NCBI GenBank assembly: GCA_050485485.1
Contig: JBJHBM010000016.1
Location: 1-45,767, forward strand
Length of the DNA stretch: 45,767 nt
Origin: WHSO01 sp050485485
GTDB lineage: Bacteria > Pseudomonadota > Alphaproteobacteria > SMXQ01
Direction: 5' to 3'
The notes under the pieces were generated by a model. The model was not told the origin of the DNA and made no database searches. It worked only from the letters and a program-made list of their open reading frames with translations. Position 1 is the first letter of the stretch. Every line of letters starts with the position of its first letter. This document shows positions 11,265 to 20,892 of the stretch, in pieces. Both the position numbers and the translations under genes were made by a program.

Positions 11265-12386
11265 CTACATCTCCCCCAGCCGCACGCGCTTGCGTGTCAG
11301 CGCCAGCACCAGGCCCATGGTGACGGCGATGCCCACCAGCGACGAGCCGCCGTAGGAGATGAACGGCAGCGTCATGCCCTTGGTCGGCATCAGGCTGAGC
11401 GTGGAGGCCATGTGGATCGCCGCCTGGGCGCCGAACTGGGTGAGCAGGCCGGTGACGGCCAGTAGCACGAACAGGTTGTGGGCCTCGAGCGAGCGCGCGA
11501 TGCCGCGCAGCACGATGCCGGCGAACAGCGCGACGATCAGGAGCGAGGCGAGGAAGCCGAGCTCCTCCCCCGCCACCGCGAAGATGAAGTCGGAATGGGC
11601 GTCGGGCAGCACGCCCTTGACCGTGCCCTCGCCGGGGCCGCGGCCGAACAGGCCGCCGTTCATGAACGCCTCGAGCGCGGTCGCCGCCTGGTAGCTGTCG
11701 CCCGAGGCGGGGTCGAGGAAACGGTCGATGCGGCTCGCGAAGTGCGGCACGGTGTAATAGGCGGCCATGGCGCCGGCGCCGGCGGCGATGATGCCGAGCC
11801 CGATCAGGGTGAGCGGCATCCCGGCGACGAAGAACTGGGCGAAGAAGATTGCCGTGAGCAGGGCGGTCTGCCCCATGTCCGGCTGCGCCACCAGCAGTGC
11901 CGCCGCCAGCAGGTAGAGGCCGGTCGCGATCCAGAAGCCCGGGAACCGCTCGGTCGTGCGCGCGGTCGCCATCATCCAGGCGGCGACCACGGCGAAGGCC
12001 GGCTTCACGATCTCGGAGGGCTGCAGCGACATCACGCCGAGACTGATCCAGCGCCGCGCGCCCTTGATCTCGACGCCGGTCATGAGCGTCAGCGCCATCA
12101 GCGCGATCGCGGCGACGAACAGCACGACGCCCAGGCGGCGCACGCCGCGCGGCTCCAGCATGGAAAGCCCCAGCACGACGGCCACCGCCGGCACCAGGTA
12201 GATCAGCTGGTGGCGCACGAAGTAATAGGAATCGAGCCCGATGCGGTCCGCCACCGCCGGCGAGGCGGCGAGCGTCAGCAGCACGCCGAAGCCGGTCAGC
12301 ATGGCGAGCGCCGCCAGCATCCAGCGGTCCACCGTCCACCACCAGTTGGCGACGGTCGAGGTGTCGGTGCGCGAGAAGCCGATCAT
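11265..12386 (-). CDS. ftsW: Septal peptidoglycan glycosyltransferase FtsW (SEDS family)
   Basis: FtsW is the multi-pass SEDS polymerase that works with FtsI to build septal peptidoglycan from lipid II. The 373-residue protein has about ten hydrophobic segments and the SEDS signatures GARRWI, LQPSEIVK, QPDMGQT, GRGPGEGTVK and SYGGSS. The start overlaps the murD stop codon (ATGA) behind a GGGGGAGG site. It differs from RodA mainly by its place in this cluster. Confidence 0.97.
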   Translation of the reverse strand: MIGFSRTDTSTVANWWWTVDRWMLAALAMLTGFGVLLTLAASPAVADRIGLDSYYFVRHQLIYLVPAVAVVLGLSMLEPRGVRRLGVVLFVAAIALMALTLMTGVEIKGARRWISLGVMSLQPSEIVKPAFAVVAAWMMATARTTERFPGFWIATGLYLLAAALLVAQPDMGQTALLTAIFFAQFFVAGMPLTLIGLGIIAAGAGAMAAYYTVPHFASRIDRFLDPASGDSYQAATALEAFMNGGLFGRGPGEGTVKGVLPDAHSDFIFAVAGEELGFLASLLIVALFAGIVLRGIARSLEAHNLFVLLAVTGLLTQFGAQAAIHMASTLSLMPTKGMTLPFISYGGSSLVGIAVTMGLVLALTRKRVRLGEM

Positions 12387-13780
12387 GCGCCGCCTCCCCC
12401 GGCCGCCGCGTCCTCCGGCAGCGCCGCGACCAGCGCGCGGAAGGCGTCGCCGCGCGCCTCGAAGTTGGCGAACTGGTCGAACGAGGCGCAGGCGGGCGAC
12501 AGCAGCACCACCGCCGGGCGGGGATGCGCCTGGGCGGCCCGGTGCGCGGCCTCGAGCGCGGCCGAGAGCGTGCCGGAACGGGTGTGGGGCACGTCCCGGC
12601 CGAGCGTGCCCGCGATCGCGGGCGCGGCCTTGCCGATCAGGAAGGCGTGGCGGATGCGCGCGAATCCCGGGCGCAGAGCATCGAAGCCGCCGTCCTTGGC
12701 GAGCCCGCCCGCGATCCAGAAGATGTCGTCGTAGCACGCGAGCGCGCGCAGCGCGGCGTCCGGGTTGGTGGCCTTGGAATCGTTGACGTAGGCGACGCGG
12801 CCGATGACGCGCACCTTCTCCTGGCGGTGGGGAAGGCCGGGGTAGGAGAGCAGGGCGCGGGCGATCGCCTCCGGCGCGACGCCGAAGGCAAGCGCGGCGG
12901 CGGTCGCGGCGGCGGCGTTCTGGTGGTTGTGGACGCCGGGCAGCGCCTCCGCGCCCGAGAGGTCGGCGATCACGCGCGGCGTGGCGCCGGTCGCGTCGAT
13001 CACGCGGTCGTGCTCCACGTGGACGCCGCCCGCCACCGCGCGCTCGGCGGAGATCGGGATCACGCGCAGTCCGCGCGTCCGCGCGCGCTCGGCGATGGCG
13101 AGGCAATGGGGATCGTCGGCCCCGATCACGGCGGCGGCGCCGGGACGCGCCAGCGCGAACAGGCGTTCCTTGGCGGCGACGTAGCCGACCATGCCGCCAT
13201 GGCGGTCGAGGTGGTCGGGCGTGATGTTGATGAGCACGGCGACGTCGAGGCCCGCGGTCGCGATGCGCTCGATCTGGTAACTCGACAGCTCCAGCACGTA
13301 GGCGCCGTCCGCGCCCTGGGGCGCGAGGCCGAGGGCGGCCGGGCCGAGGTTGCCGCCGACCGCGCAGGGCACGCCCGCGACCTTCAGGACGTGGCCCGTG
13401 AGGGCGGTGACCGTAGACTTGCCGTTGGTGCCGGTGATGCCGATGACGCGCGCCGTCCGGTTGGCGCGGAGCAGCAGCTCGACGTCGCAGACGATGGGCA
13501 CGCCGGCCGCGCGCGCACGCTCGGCCACGGGATGGGGCTTGGGGTAGGTATGGGGAATGCCCGGCGACAGCACCAGCGCCTCCGCGCCCGCGAGGTCGGC
13601 GGCGGCGAGGTCGGCGAGCGTCACGCCCCGCCCCTCGGCCTCCGCGCGCCGCGGCGCGTTGTCGTCCCAGGCGAGCACGCGCGCGCCCGCGCGCGCGAGC
13701 GCCGCCGCCGTGACGATCCCGGAGGCGCCGAGGCCCATCACGGCGTAGGTCTTTCCCTTGGTGCCCGCGAGCTCGATCAT
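12383..13780 (-). CDS. murD: UDP-N-acetylmuramoylalanine--D-glutamate ligase
   Basis: MurD adds D-glutamate to UDP-MurNAc-L-Ala. The 465-residue product has an N-terminal Rossmann motif VMGLGASGIVTA, the P-loop TGTNGKST at about 116-123, the central NITPDHLDRHGG and the C-terminal VNDSKATNPDA that marks MurD. The ATG lies seven bases after the mraY stop codon, with GAGAGGA upstream. Confidence 0.97.
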   Translation of the reverse strand: MIELAGTKGKTYAVMGLGASGIVTAAALARAGARVLAWDDNAPRRAEAEGRGVTLADLAAADLAGAEALVLSPGIPHTYPKPHPVAERARAAGVPIVCDVELLLRANRTARVIGITGTNGKSTVTALTGHVLKVAGVPCAVGGNLGPAALGLAPQGADGAYVLELSSYQIERIATAGLDVAVLINITPDHLDRHGGMVGYVAAKERLFALARPGAAAVIGADDPHCLAIAERARTRGLRVIPISAERAVAGGVHVEHDRVIDATGATPRVIADLSGAEALPGVHNHQNAAAATAAALAFGVAPEAIARALLSYPGLPHRQEKVRVIGRVAYVNDSKATNPDAALRALACYDDIFWIAGGLAKDGGFDALRPGFARIRHAFLIGKAAPAIAGTLGRDVPHTRSGTLSAALEAAHRAAQAHPRPAVVLLSPACASFDQFANFEARGDAFRALVAALPEDAAAGGGGA

Positions 13781-13787
13781 CGTCCTC

Positions 13788-14876
13788 TCAGCGCAGCTTC
13801 AGGGTCGAAAGGCCAATCAGCGCGAGGATGCTCGCGATGATCCAGAACCGGATCACGATGGTGGGCTCGGTCCAGCCCTTCTTCTCGAAATGGTGGTGCA
13901 GCGGCGCCATCAGGAACACGCGCCGCCCGGTGAGCTTGAAGTAGCCCACCTGGATCATCACGGAGACCGTCTCCAGCACGAACAGCCCGCCGATGATGGC
14001 GAGCACCAGCTCGTGCTTGGTGACGACGCTGATGGCGCCGAGCGCGCCGCCCACCGAGAGCGAGCCGGTGTCGCCCATGAACACCATCGCCGGGGGCGCG
14101 TTGAACCACAGGAACCCGAGCGACGCGCCCACCAGGGCGCCGCAGAACACGGCGAGCTCGCCGGCTCCCGGCACGAAATGGATCTGCAGGTAGTTGGCGA
14201 AGATCGCGTTGCCGACGAGGTAGCTGATGAGCGCGAAGCAGCCGGCCGCGATCATCACCGGCACGATGGCGAGCCCGTCGAGCCCGTCGGTCAGGTTGAC
14301 CGCGTTGCTCGCCCCCACCATCACGAACATGGCGAACACCGGGAAGAACCAGCCGAGGTCGATCAGGATCGACTTGAAGAACGGCACCGCCAGGGCGTCG
14401 CCGAGCGGCGCGCGGGTGAGGTACATGATCCACACCGACGCGGCGATGGCGATCGTCACCTCTAGCGTGAGCCGCAGCTTGCCCGGCAGTCCCTTGTGGG
14501 TGCGCCGGGTGAGCTTGAGGTAGTCGTCGGCGAAGCCGACCGCGCCGAAGCCGACCGTCACCATCAGCACCGCCCAGACGTAGCCGTTGGAGAGGTCGGC
14601 CCACAACAGCGTCGCCACCGAAAGGCCGAGCAGGATGATGAAGCCGCCCATGGTGGGCGTGCCCTTCTTGGTGAGGAGATGGCTTTCGGGGCCGTCCTCG
14701 CGGATCGGCTGGCCCTCGCGCTGCTTGGATTTCAGCCAGCGGATCACCGCCGGGCCGCACAGGAAGCACACGATCAGCGCGGTCATCACCGCGCCCCCGG
14801 TGCGGAAGGTGAGGTAGCGGAACAGGTTGAAGATCGCGAAGTCGGCGGCGAACGGCGCGAGCAGGTTGTAGAGCAT
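13788..14876 (-). CDS. mraY: Phospho-N-acetylmuramoyl-pentapeptide transferase MraY
   Basis: MraY moves phospho-MurNAc-pentapeptide onto undecaprenyl phosphate, making lipid I in the inner membrane. The 362-residue protein has about ten membrane segments and the conserved loops KKGTPTMGG, FADDYLKL, NAVNLTDGLDGLA, FMGDTGSL and the histidine cluster PLHHHFEKKGW near the C-terminus. It sits between murF and murD with 11 and 7 bases on either side. Confidence 0.98.
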   Translation of the reverse strand: MLYNLLAPFAADFAIFNLFRYLTFRTGGAVMTALIVCFLCGPAVIRWLKSKQREGQPIREDGPESHLLTKKGTPTMGGFIILLGLSVATLLWADLSNGYVWAVLMVTVGFGAVGFADDYLKLTRRTHKGLPGKLRLTLEVTIAIAASVWIMYLTRAPLGDALAVPFFKSILIDLGWFFPVFAMFVMVGASNAVNLTDGLDGLAIVPVMIAAGCFALISYLVGNAIFANYLQIHFVPGAGELAVFCGALVGASLGFLWFNAPPAMVFMGDTGSLSVGGALGAISVVTKHELVLAIIGGLFVLETVSVMIQVGYFKLTGRRVFLMAPLHHHFEKKGWTEPTIVIRFWIIASILALIGLSTLKLR

Positions 14877-14887
14877 CCGGCGCCCCC

Positions 14888-16330
14888 TCAGTGACCGTTG
14901 GCGGCGGGCTTGGTGCCGCCGTCGAGCGCCGCGAGCGCGCGCACCACGGTGCCGAGCTTCTGGCTGTTGGAGCCCTTGACCAGCACCACGTCGCCGTCGC
15001 GCAGGATGCGCGCGAGCATCGGGACCAGCTCCTCGGCGCGGTCGCTGTGGCCGCCGCGCTTGGCGCGCGGCAGCGCGTCGTCGAGGTGCATCATGTTGGC
15101 CCCCGTCGTGAGCACGAGGTCCACGCCCGCCGCCAGCAGGTCGTCGGCGAGGTCGGCATGGGCCCGCGCCGTGCCGTGGCCCAGCTCCAGCATGTCGCCG
15201 AGCACCGCGACGCGGCGCCCGCCCGCGCCCGGCGCAGCCTGCGACAGCACCTTGAAGGCCGCGCGCATGGACGCGGGGGAGGCGTTGTAGGAATCGTCGA
15301 TCACCGTGGCGGTGCCGCCGCCCGGCAGCGCCACCGCGAGGCGCCGGCCGCGCCCGGCGGGCGCCTCCATGGCACCGAGCGCGGCGCAGGCGCCCGCGAG
15401 GTCGGCGCCCAGCACCTTGACCGCGGCCAGCACCGACATGGCGTTGAGCGCCGAGTGGCGCCCGGGCAGCGCGAGGGTAAAGCGCACGCTCTCGCCCATC
15501 ACGTCGGCGGTGACGCGCGCGGGCGTGCCCGCCTCGTAGGACACCAGGCGCACGTCGGCGTCCGCGGATTCGCCGAAGGAGACGATGCGGGAGATGCCGC
15601 GCTGCCGCGCTTCCCCCGTCAGCAGGTCGTAGTGGCGGTTGTCGCGGTTGAGGACGGCGGCGCCGCCGCGCACGAGCCCGTCGAAGATCTCGGCCTTGGC
15701 GCGCGCGATATCCTCGACCGAATCGAAGAACTCGATATGGACCGCCTCCACGGTGGTGATGATGACGACGTCGGGGCGCACCATGCGCGCGAGCGGCGTG
15801 ATCTCACCCGCATGGTTCATGCCGATCTCGAACACGCCGAAGCGGGTGCCGTGGGGGACGCGCGCGAGCGACAGGGGCACGCCCCACAGGTTGTTGAGGT
15901 TTCCTTCGGTGGCGGCGACCGGGCCCGTGGCGCGGAGCGCCGCGGCGAGCGCTTCCTTGGTGCTGGTCTTGCCGACCGACCCGGTGACGGCGACCCGCCC
16001 GCCCGCGATGCGCCGCCGCGCCGCGCGCCCGAGCTTGCGCAGGCCGGAATAGGTGTCTTCCACGATGGCGAGCGGGCGGTCCTCGCCGGCCGCGCGCGGG
16101 ATGCGGCTCACCAGCGCCGCAGCCGCGCCGCGCGCGAAGGCCGCGTCGAGGAAGTCGTGGGCGTCGAGGCGCGGCCCGCGGATCGCGACGAACAGGTCGC
16201 CCTGTGCCAGCGTGCGCGAATCGATCGACACGCCGGTGGCCCGCCACGGGCGCGTCGAATGGCCGCCGGTCACGGCATCGGCCTCCGCGCTGGTCCACAG
16301 CACGGTTGGCTCCTCCCGGGGCACGCTCAT
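14888..16330 (-). CDS. murF: UDP-MurNAc-tripeptide--D-Ala-D-Ala ligase
   Basis: MurF adds the D-Ala-D-Ala dipeptide made by Ddl, finishing the cytoplasmic precursor. The 480-residue product shows SIDSRTLAQGDLFVAIRG near the N-terminus, the P-loop GSVGKTSTKEAL at 117-128, NNLWGVPLSLAR, FEIGMNHAGEI and IDDSYNASPASM, all MurF signatures. The P-loop reads GSVGKT where GSNGKT is more usual, a mild change. The ATG overlaps the murE stop codon by four bases with GGGAGG upstream. Confidence 0.97.
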   Translation of the reverse strand: MSVPREEPTVLWTSAEADAVTGGHSTRPWRATGVSIDSRTLAQGDLFVAIRGPRLDAHDFLDAAFARGAAAALVSRIPRAAGEDRPLAIVEDTYSGLRKLGRAARRRIAGGRVAVTGSVGKTSTKEALAAALRATGPVAATEGNLNNLWGVPLSLARVPHGTRFGVFEIGMNHAGEITPLARMVRPDVVIITTVEAVHIEFFDSVEDIARAKAEIFDGLVRGGAAVLNRDNRHYDLLTGEARQRGISRIVSFGESADADVRLVSYEAGTPARVTADVMGESVRFTLALPGRHSALNAMSVLAAVKVLGADLAGACAALGAMEAPAGRGRRLAVALPGGGTATVIDDSYNASPASMRAAFKVLSQAAPGAGGRRVAVLGDMLELGHGTARAHADLADDLLAAGVDLVLTTGANMMHLDDALPRAKRGGHSDRAEELVPMLARILRDGDVVLVKGSNSQKLGTVVRALAALDGGTKPAANGH

Positions 16331-17838
16331 CCCGGGGCCTCCCGTCCGCCGCCGTCGGCGGCGGCGAGCGCGCGGCGCGCCTCGTCGGGGTCGGAGAAGG
16401 GCAGCACTTCGCCGCCGACGGTCTGGCCGCGTTCGTGGCCCTTGCCGGCGACCACCAGCACGTCGCCCGGCGCGAGCCCGGTGACGGCGGCGGCGATGGC
16501 CTCGCGGCGATCGCCGATCTCGCGCGCCCGTCCGTCCGTGCCGGCGAGGATCTCGCGCCGGATCGCGGCGGGGCTCTCGCTGCGCGGGTTGTCGTCGGTG
16601 ACGATGGCGTGATCGGCGTGCTCGACGGCGATCCGGCCCATCTGCGGGCGCTTGCCGCGGTCGCGATCGCCGCCGCAACCGAACACGACGACGAGCCGTC
16701 CCGCGGCATGGGGCCGGAGCGCCGCGAGCACGTTCAGGAGCGCATCCGGGGTATGCGCGTAATCGACGAAGACGGCGGCGCCGTTGGCGCGGGTGCCGAT
16801 CAGCTCCATCCGCCCCGGCACGCCCGCGAGGCCGGGCAACGCCGCGAGCGCGTCCGCCGCGGTGGTGCCGGTCGCGATGGCGAGCCCGAGCGCGCAGGCG
16901 ACGTTGTGGAGCTGGAACGCGCCCACCAGCGGCACGTGGACGTCGTGGGCGACGCCGTTGACGCCGAGGGTGACGAGCTGGCCGAGGCCATGGGGCCGTG
17001 CGCGCGCGATGCGGATGTCGTGGCCGTGCGCGCCGTAGGAGAGGACGCGCAGGCCCCGGCGCGCGGCGATGCCGGCGAGCGCCGCATACTGCGGCACGTC
17101 GGCGTTCAGCACCGCGAAGCCGTCGGGCGCCAGCAGCGTGTCGAACAGCCGCGCCTTGGCGGCGAAGTAGCTTTCCTCGTTGCCGTGGTAGTCGAGATGG
17201 TCGCGGGTCAGGTTGGTGAAGGCCGCCGCCGCGAGCCGCACGCCGTCGAGGCGGAACTGCGCGAGGCCGTGGGAGGAGGCTTCCAGGGCGAGGTGGCTGA
17301 CGCCGGCGCCGGCGAGGCGCGCGAGCACCGCGTGAAGGCGTGCCGGGTCGGGCGTGGTGAGCGATCCCGGCTCCTCGAAGCCCGGCGCGGCGATACCGAG
17401 CGTGCCGAGGCTCGCGGCCGGAATCCCGGCATGGGCCCAGATCTGACGCGCGAACGCCGCCACCGAGGTCTTGCCGTTGGTGCCGGTGACGGCCGCCACC
17501 ACTTCGGGCTGGGTGCCGTAGAAGCGCGCGGCGATATGGGCGAAGCGGCGGCGCGGCTCGGCGTCCTCGACCAGCGGCAGCTCCGCGAGCGCCGGCAGCT
17601 CCGCCACCGGCAGGGCGGCGCGGGTGCCGGTGGGGGCGAGCACGGCGGCGGCGCCGCGCCGCGCCGCCTCCGCGATGAAGTCGCGGCCGTCGCGGACGTG
17701 GCCGGGCAGGGCCGCGAACAGGTAGCCCGGCCGCACCTCGCGCGAATCCGAGGTGATGCCGGTGATCTCCGTGGCCTGTGCCGCCTTGCCTTGGACCAAT
17801 CCTTGGCTCCCGTCGCCGATCAGCTCAGTAAGACGCAA
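16327..17838 (-). CDS. murE: UDP-MurNAc-tripeptide synthetase, meso-diaminopimelate adding
   Basis: MurE adds the third residue of the stem peptide. The 503-residue product has the P-loop TGTNGKTS (118-125), NLTRDHLDYHG, VDYAHTPDAL and GCGGDRDRGKR. The substrate motif is DNPR at 416-419, which specifies meso-diaminopimelate rather than lysine and fits a Gram-negative wall. The start is a TTG (17836-17838) that overlaps the end of ftsI by 14 bases. It is chosen because the resulting MRLTELI N-terminus is typical for the family and no ATG or GTG lies nearby. The rare start plus overlap suggests translation coupled to ftsI. Confidence 0.95.
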   Translation of the reverse strand: MRLTELIGDGSQGLVQGKAAQATEITGITSDSREVRPGYLFAALPGHVRDGRDFIAEAARRGAAAVLAPTGTRAALPVAELPALAELPLVEDAEPRRRFAHIAARFYGTQPEVVAAVTGTNGKTSVAAFARQIWAHAGIPAASLGTLGIAAPGFEEPGSLTTPDPARLHAVLARLAGAGVSHLALEASSHGLAQFRLDGVRLAAAAFTNLTRDHLDYHGNEESYFAAKARLFDTLLAPDGFAVLNADVPQYAALAGIAARRGLRVLSYGAHGHDIRIARARPHGLGQLVTLGVNGVAHDVHVPLVGAFQLHNVACALGLAIATGTTAADALAALPGLAGVPGRMELIGTRANGAAVFVDYAHTPDALLNVLAALRPHAAGRLVVVFGCGGDRDRGKRPQMGRIAVEHADHAIVTDDNPRSESPAAIRREILAGTDGRAREIGDRREAIAAAVTGLAPGDVLVVAGKGHERGQTVGGEVLPFSDPDEARRALAAADGGGREAPG

Positions 17839-19546
17839 GCTGGCCGCCCTGCCCGCGCGGGGTGGCCGTGGAAACGTTGACGGCGAGGGCGCGCGCGACG
17901 TCCGGCGCCGCCTCGTCCTGGGGGACGACGCCGAGGAGCGGCGCGGCGCGCGTCACGAAGCGGCTGACGACCGGCGCGGCCACCCAACCGCCGGTCGCGA
18001 AGCCGTGGGTGCGGGCATTGCCCTGGGGCTCGTCGAGGATGACGAGCACCACGTAGCGCGGATCGTTGATCGGGAACGCGCCCGTGAAGGACGAGACCAG
18101 CGCCTTGGCGCGGTAGCCGCGCGCGCCGGTCTTTTCGGCCGTGCCGGTCTTGCCGCCCACCAGGTAGCCGGGCGCCTGCGCCTTGGTGCCGGTGCCGTCG
18201 GTGACGACGAGGCGCATCAGGCGGCGCATGTCGCGCGAGGTCTCCTCGCGCAGCACGCGTGTCCCGGCGGGGCGCTCGCCCGTGAGCGACTTGAGCAGGG
18301 TCGGCTTCGGCAGGATGCCGCCGTTGACCACGGCCGCCGTCGCCTGGGCGAGCTGCACCGGGGTCACGGCGAGCCCGTGGCCGAAGGCGATGGTCATGGT
18401 GTTGATCTCGCGCCACGGCGACGGCGCGAGGGGGCTGCCCAGTTCCGGCAGCTCGATGGCGACGGGCGCCAGCATCCCGAAGCGCCGCAGGTAGTCCTGC
18501 TGGCGCTTGGTGCCGACGTCGAGAGCCATCTTCACCGAGCCGATGTTGGACGAGTACATCATGATCTCGGGCACCGACAGCCATCGGTTCTTGGCGTGGA
18601 AGTCGTTGATGGTGAAGCGCGCGATCCGGATCGGCTGGGACGCGTCGTAGCCGCCCGTCATGCTGGTGACGCCGCTGTCGAGCGCCATCGCGGCCGTGAA
18701 GATCTTGAAGGTGGACCCCATCTCGTAGACGCCGAGCGTGGTCCGGTTGAACGCCGCCTTGTCGGGAATCGCCTGGGGCAGGTTCGGGTCGAAGTCGGGC
18801 AGCGAGACCAGCGCGACGATCTCGCCGCTCCGGGCGTCCATCACCATCGCGGCGCCGCCGTCGGCGCGGAACTCCGTGACGGCGGCCTGCATCTCCTCGC
18901 GCAGGATGTGCTGGACGCGGGCGTCGAGGGCGAGGCGGAGCGGCTCGGTGCCCGAGCGCAGGGTCTCGTCGAAGGTCCGCTCGATGCCGGCGAGCCCGTT
19001 GCCGTCGGTGCCGGCGAAGCCGAGCGCATGGGCGAACAGCCGGCCTTGCGGATAGACGCGCCGTTCCTCGCGCTGGAAGTAGAGGCCGGGGATGCCGGCG
19101 GCGTTCACGGCGTACTGCTGCTCGGGCGTGAGATGGCGGCGCAGCCAGACGAAGGACCGGCTGGAGGCGAGCTTGCCCGCGACCTCGGCGGCGCTGGTGC
19201 CGGGCAGCACGCGGGCGAGCTTCGCCGCCGCCTCGCGCGCATCCAGCACCTGCTGCGGATTGGCGTAGAGCGAGGCGGTGTTGAGCGAGGTCGCGAGCAG
19301 CACGCCGTTGCGGTCCACGATGTCGGCGCGCCCGGCGGTGAAGACGGGCGCGTGCTTGGCGGCGGCGATGCGGGGTTCGCCCTCGGGCTTGATCAGGGTG
19401 AGGTCGGCGAGGCGCAGGCCGATGACGGCGAACGCCATCGCGAACAGCGCGCCCGCGACCAGCAGCCGCGTGCGGCCGGTCTCGAGCGCCTGCTTGGCGG
19501 TGCCTTCGATCGGCGGCAGGGCGTGGTGATGGCCGTAGCCGCTCAT
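17825..19546 (-). CDS. ftsI: Septal peptidoglycan transpeptidase FtsI (PBP3)
   Basis: FtsI is the class B penicillin-binding protein that crosslinks septal peptidoglycan with FtsW. The 573-residue product has a short cytoplasmic tail with a GHHHAL stretch, one membrane segment (about 27-46), the pedestal domain opening RADIVDRNGVLLA, and the three transpeptidase motifs: STFK (Ser278, Lys281), SSN (332-334) and KTGT (466-469). The start overlaps the ftsL stop codon (ATGA), with GGGAGA upstream. Confidence 0.97.
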   Translation of the reverse strand: MSGYGHHHALPPIEGTAKQALETGRTRLLVAGALFAMAFAVIGLRLADLTLIKPEGEPRIAAAKHAPVFTAGRADIVDRNGVLLATSLNTASLYANPQQVLDAREAAAKLARVLPGTSAAEVAGKLASSRSFVWLRRHLTPEQQYAVNAAGIPGLYFQREERRVYPQGRLFAHALGFAGTDGNGLAGIERTFDETLRSGTEPLRLALDARVQHILREEMQAAVTEFRADGGAAMVMDARSGEIVALVSLPDFDPNLPQAIPDKAAFNRTTLGVYEMGSTFKIFTAAMALDSGVTSMTGGYDASQPIRIARFTINDFHAKNRWLSVPEIMMYSSNIGSVKMALDVGTKRQQDYLRRFGMLAPVAIELPELGSPLAPSPWREINTMTIAFGHGLAVTPVQLAQATAAVVNGGILPKPTLLKSLTGERPAGTRVLREETSRDMRRLMRLVVTDGTGTKAQAPGYLVGGKTGTAEKTGARGYRAKALVSSFTGAFPINDPRYVVLVILDEPQGNARTHGFATGGWVAAPVVSRFVTRAAPLLGVVPQDEAAPDVARALAVNVSTATPRGQGGQLASY

Positions 19547-19860
19547 CGCCGTTCTCCCGTGGACGGGGCGTCCGCCCCGGCGGGCGGGCGCGGCGGCAGG
19601 TCGGCGATGCGGCCGATCTGGGCGGGAGCGAGCGGGCCGAGGCCGAGGAAGCGCGCGTTCAGCTCCTCCAGCCGGTCGGGCCGGTTGAGGTAGGCCCATT
19701 CCGCGCGCATCACGTGGAGCTGCTCCTGGCCCGCGACGATCCCGGCGTTGAGCCGCGCAAGATCGTCCTCCAGGGCCTGGACCTTGTACTTGACGTGGAA
19801 CAGCCCGAATCCCACCGCGGCGGCGAGGCCGATCCAGAACAGCGTGGCCCGGCCCGTCAT
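19543..19860 (-). CDS. ftsL: Cell division protein FtsL
   Basis: A 105-residue bitopic protein: membrane segment at about 5-22, then a coiled-coil-like stretch (KVQALEDDLARLNAGIVAGQ) and the FtsL-type segment AEWAYLNRPDRLEELNARFLGLGP. FtsL forms a complex with FtsB and FtsQ that activates FtsWI. Sequence conservation in this family is low, but size, topology, the NRPDRLE segment and the position between rsmH and ftsI are decisive. Both ends overlap neighbours by four bases. Confidence 0.92.
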   Translation of the reverse strand: MTGRATLFWIGLAAAVGFGLFHVKYKVQALEDDLARLNAGIVAGQEQLHVMRAEWAYLNRPDRLEELNARFLGLGPLAPAQIGRIADLPPRPPAGADAPSTGERR

Positions 19861-20885
19861 GCGGCGGCTCCGAGGGGCGCGTCGGTGCGCACGGCGGCGC
19901 GCAGGCGCGCCGAGCGCGCGCGCGGGTTGGCTGCGACCTCGGCGGCGCTCGCCTTGAGCGCGCCAGAGCGCAGCAGGTGAAAGGTGGGCGCGGCCTCTCG
20001 CGTGGTCCCCCGGGAGGAAAGGGACGGCTGATGGCGCGAGGGCCGCGCCCGGGAACCGCAGCGACCGGACAGGAACGACTTGACGCTGCGGTCCTCAAGG
20101 GAATGGAAAGCGACCACGACGAGCCGGCCGCCGGGCTTGAGCAGCCGTTCGGCCGCCGCCAGCCCGCGCTCGATCTCGCCGAGCTCGTCGTTGACGTGGA
20201 TGCGGAGCGCCTGGAACGTGCGCGTCGCGGGGTCGATGGCCTCGCGCCCGCCCCTGGCGCGCCCTTCCTTGACGCGGCTGCGGACGGCGCGGCGCACGAT
20301 CCCGGCCAGCGCCCCGGTGGTGGCGATGGGGGCCTCGGCGCGCGCCGCCACGATGCGGCGGGCGATGGTGCGTGCGAAGCGCTCCTCGCCGTAGCCGTGG
20401 ATGATATCGGCGAGCGCCTGCTCGGACAGGAGGTTGACGGCGTCGGTGGCGCTCGGGCCGTCGCCGCCCATGCGCATGTCGAGCGGGCCGTCCGCCTGGA
20501 ACGAGAATCCGCGCGCGGGATCGTCGAGCTGGAACGAGGACACGCCGAGGTCCAGCACCACGCCGTCTACCTTATCGATGCCGTGGCGGGCCAGCAGGCC
20601 CTCCATCTCGCCGAAGCGCCCGGCCAGCACCGTGAGGCGGCCGGGGTAGAGCGCCGCCAGCGCCGCGCCGCGCGCGACCGCGTCCGCGTCGCGGTCGATC
20701 GCCCACACTGCGCAGTCGGCCGCGTCCAGCAGCGCCCGCGTGTAGCCGCCGCCGCCGAAGGTGCCGTCCACGTAGACCCCGCCCGGGGCGGGGGCCAGCG
20801 CCGCCAGCACCTCGGCCAGCATGACGGGCGCGTGTCCGGCTTCGGAACGCGGGGTCGCGGGGGAGGTGCGGCGCGCGTCCTTCAT
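19857..20885 (-). CDS. rsmH: 16S rRNA (cytosine-1402-N4)-methyltransferase
   Basis: RsmH (MraW) methylates N4 of C1402 in 16S rRNA using S-adenosylmethionine. The 342-residue product has the N-terminal HAPVMLAEVL, the SAM loop VDGTFGGGGYTRALL, LDLGVSSFQLDDPARGFSF, and the C-terminal AFHSLEDRSVKSFL. It is the second gene of the dcw operon, starting seven bases after the mraZ stop codon, as in most Proteobacteria. Confidence 0.98.
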   Translation of the reverse strand: MKDARRTSPATPRSEAGHAPVMLAEVLAALAPAPGGVYVDGTFGGGGYTRALLDAADCAVWAIDRDADAVARGAALAALYPGRLTVLAGRFGEMEGLLARHGIDKVDGVVLDLGVSSFQLDDPARGFSFQADGPLDMRMGGDGPSATDAVNLLSEQALADIIHGYGEERFARTIARRIVAARAEAPIATTGALAGIVRRAVRSRVKEGRARGGREAIDPATRTFQALRIHVNDELGEIERGLAAAERLLKPGGRLVVVAFHSLEDRSVKSFLSGRCGSRARPSRHQPSLSSRGTTREAAPTFHLLRSGALKASAAEVAANPRARSARLRAAVRTDAPLGAAA

Positions 20886-20892
20886 CGCCGCC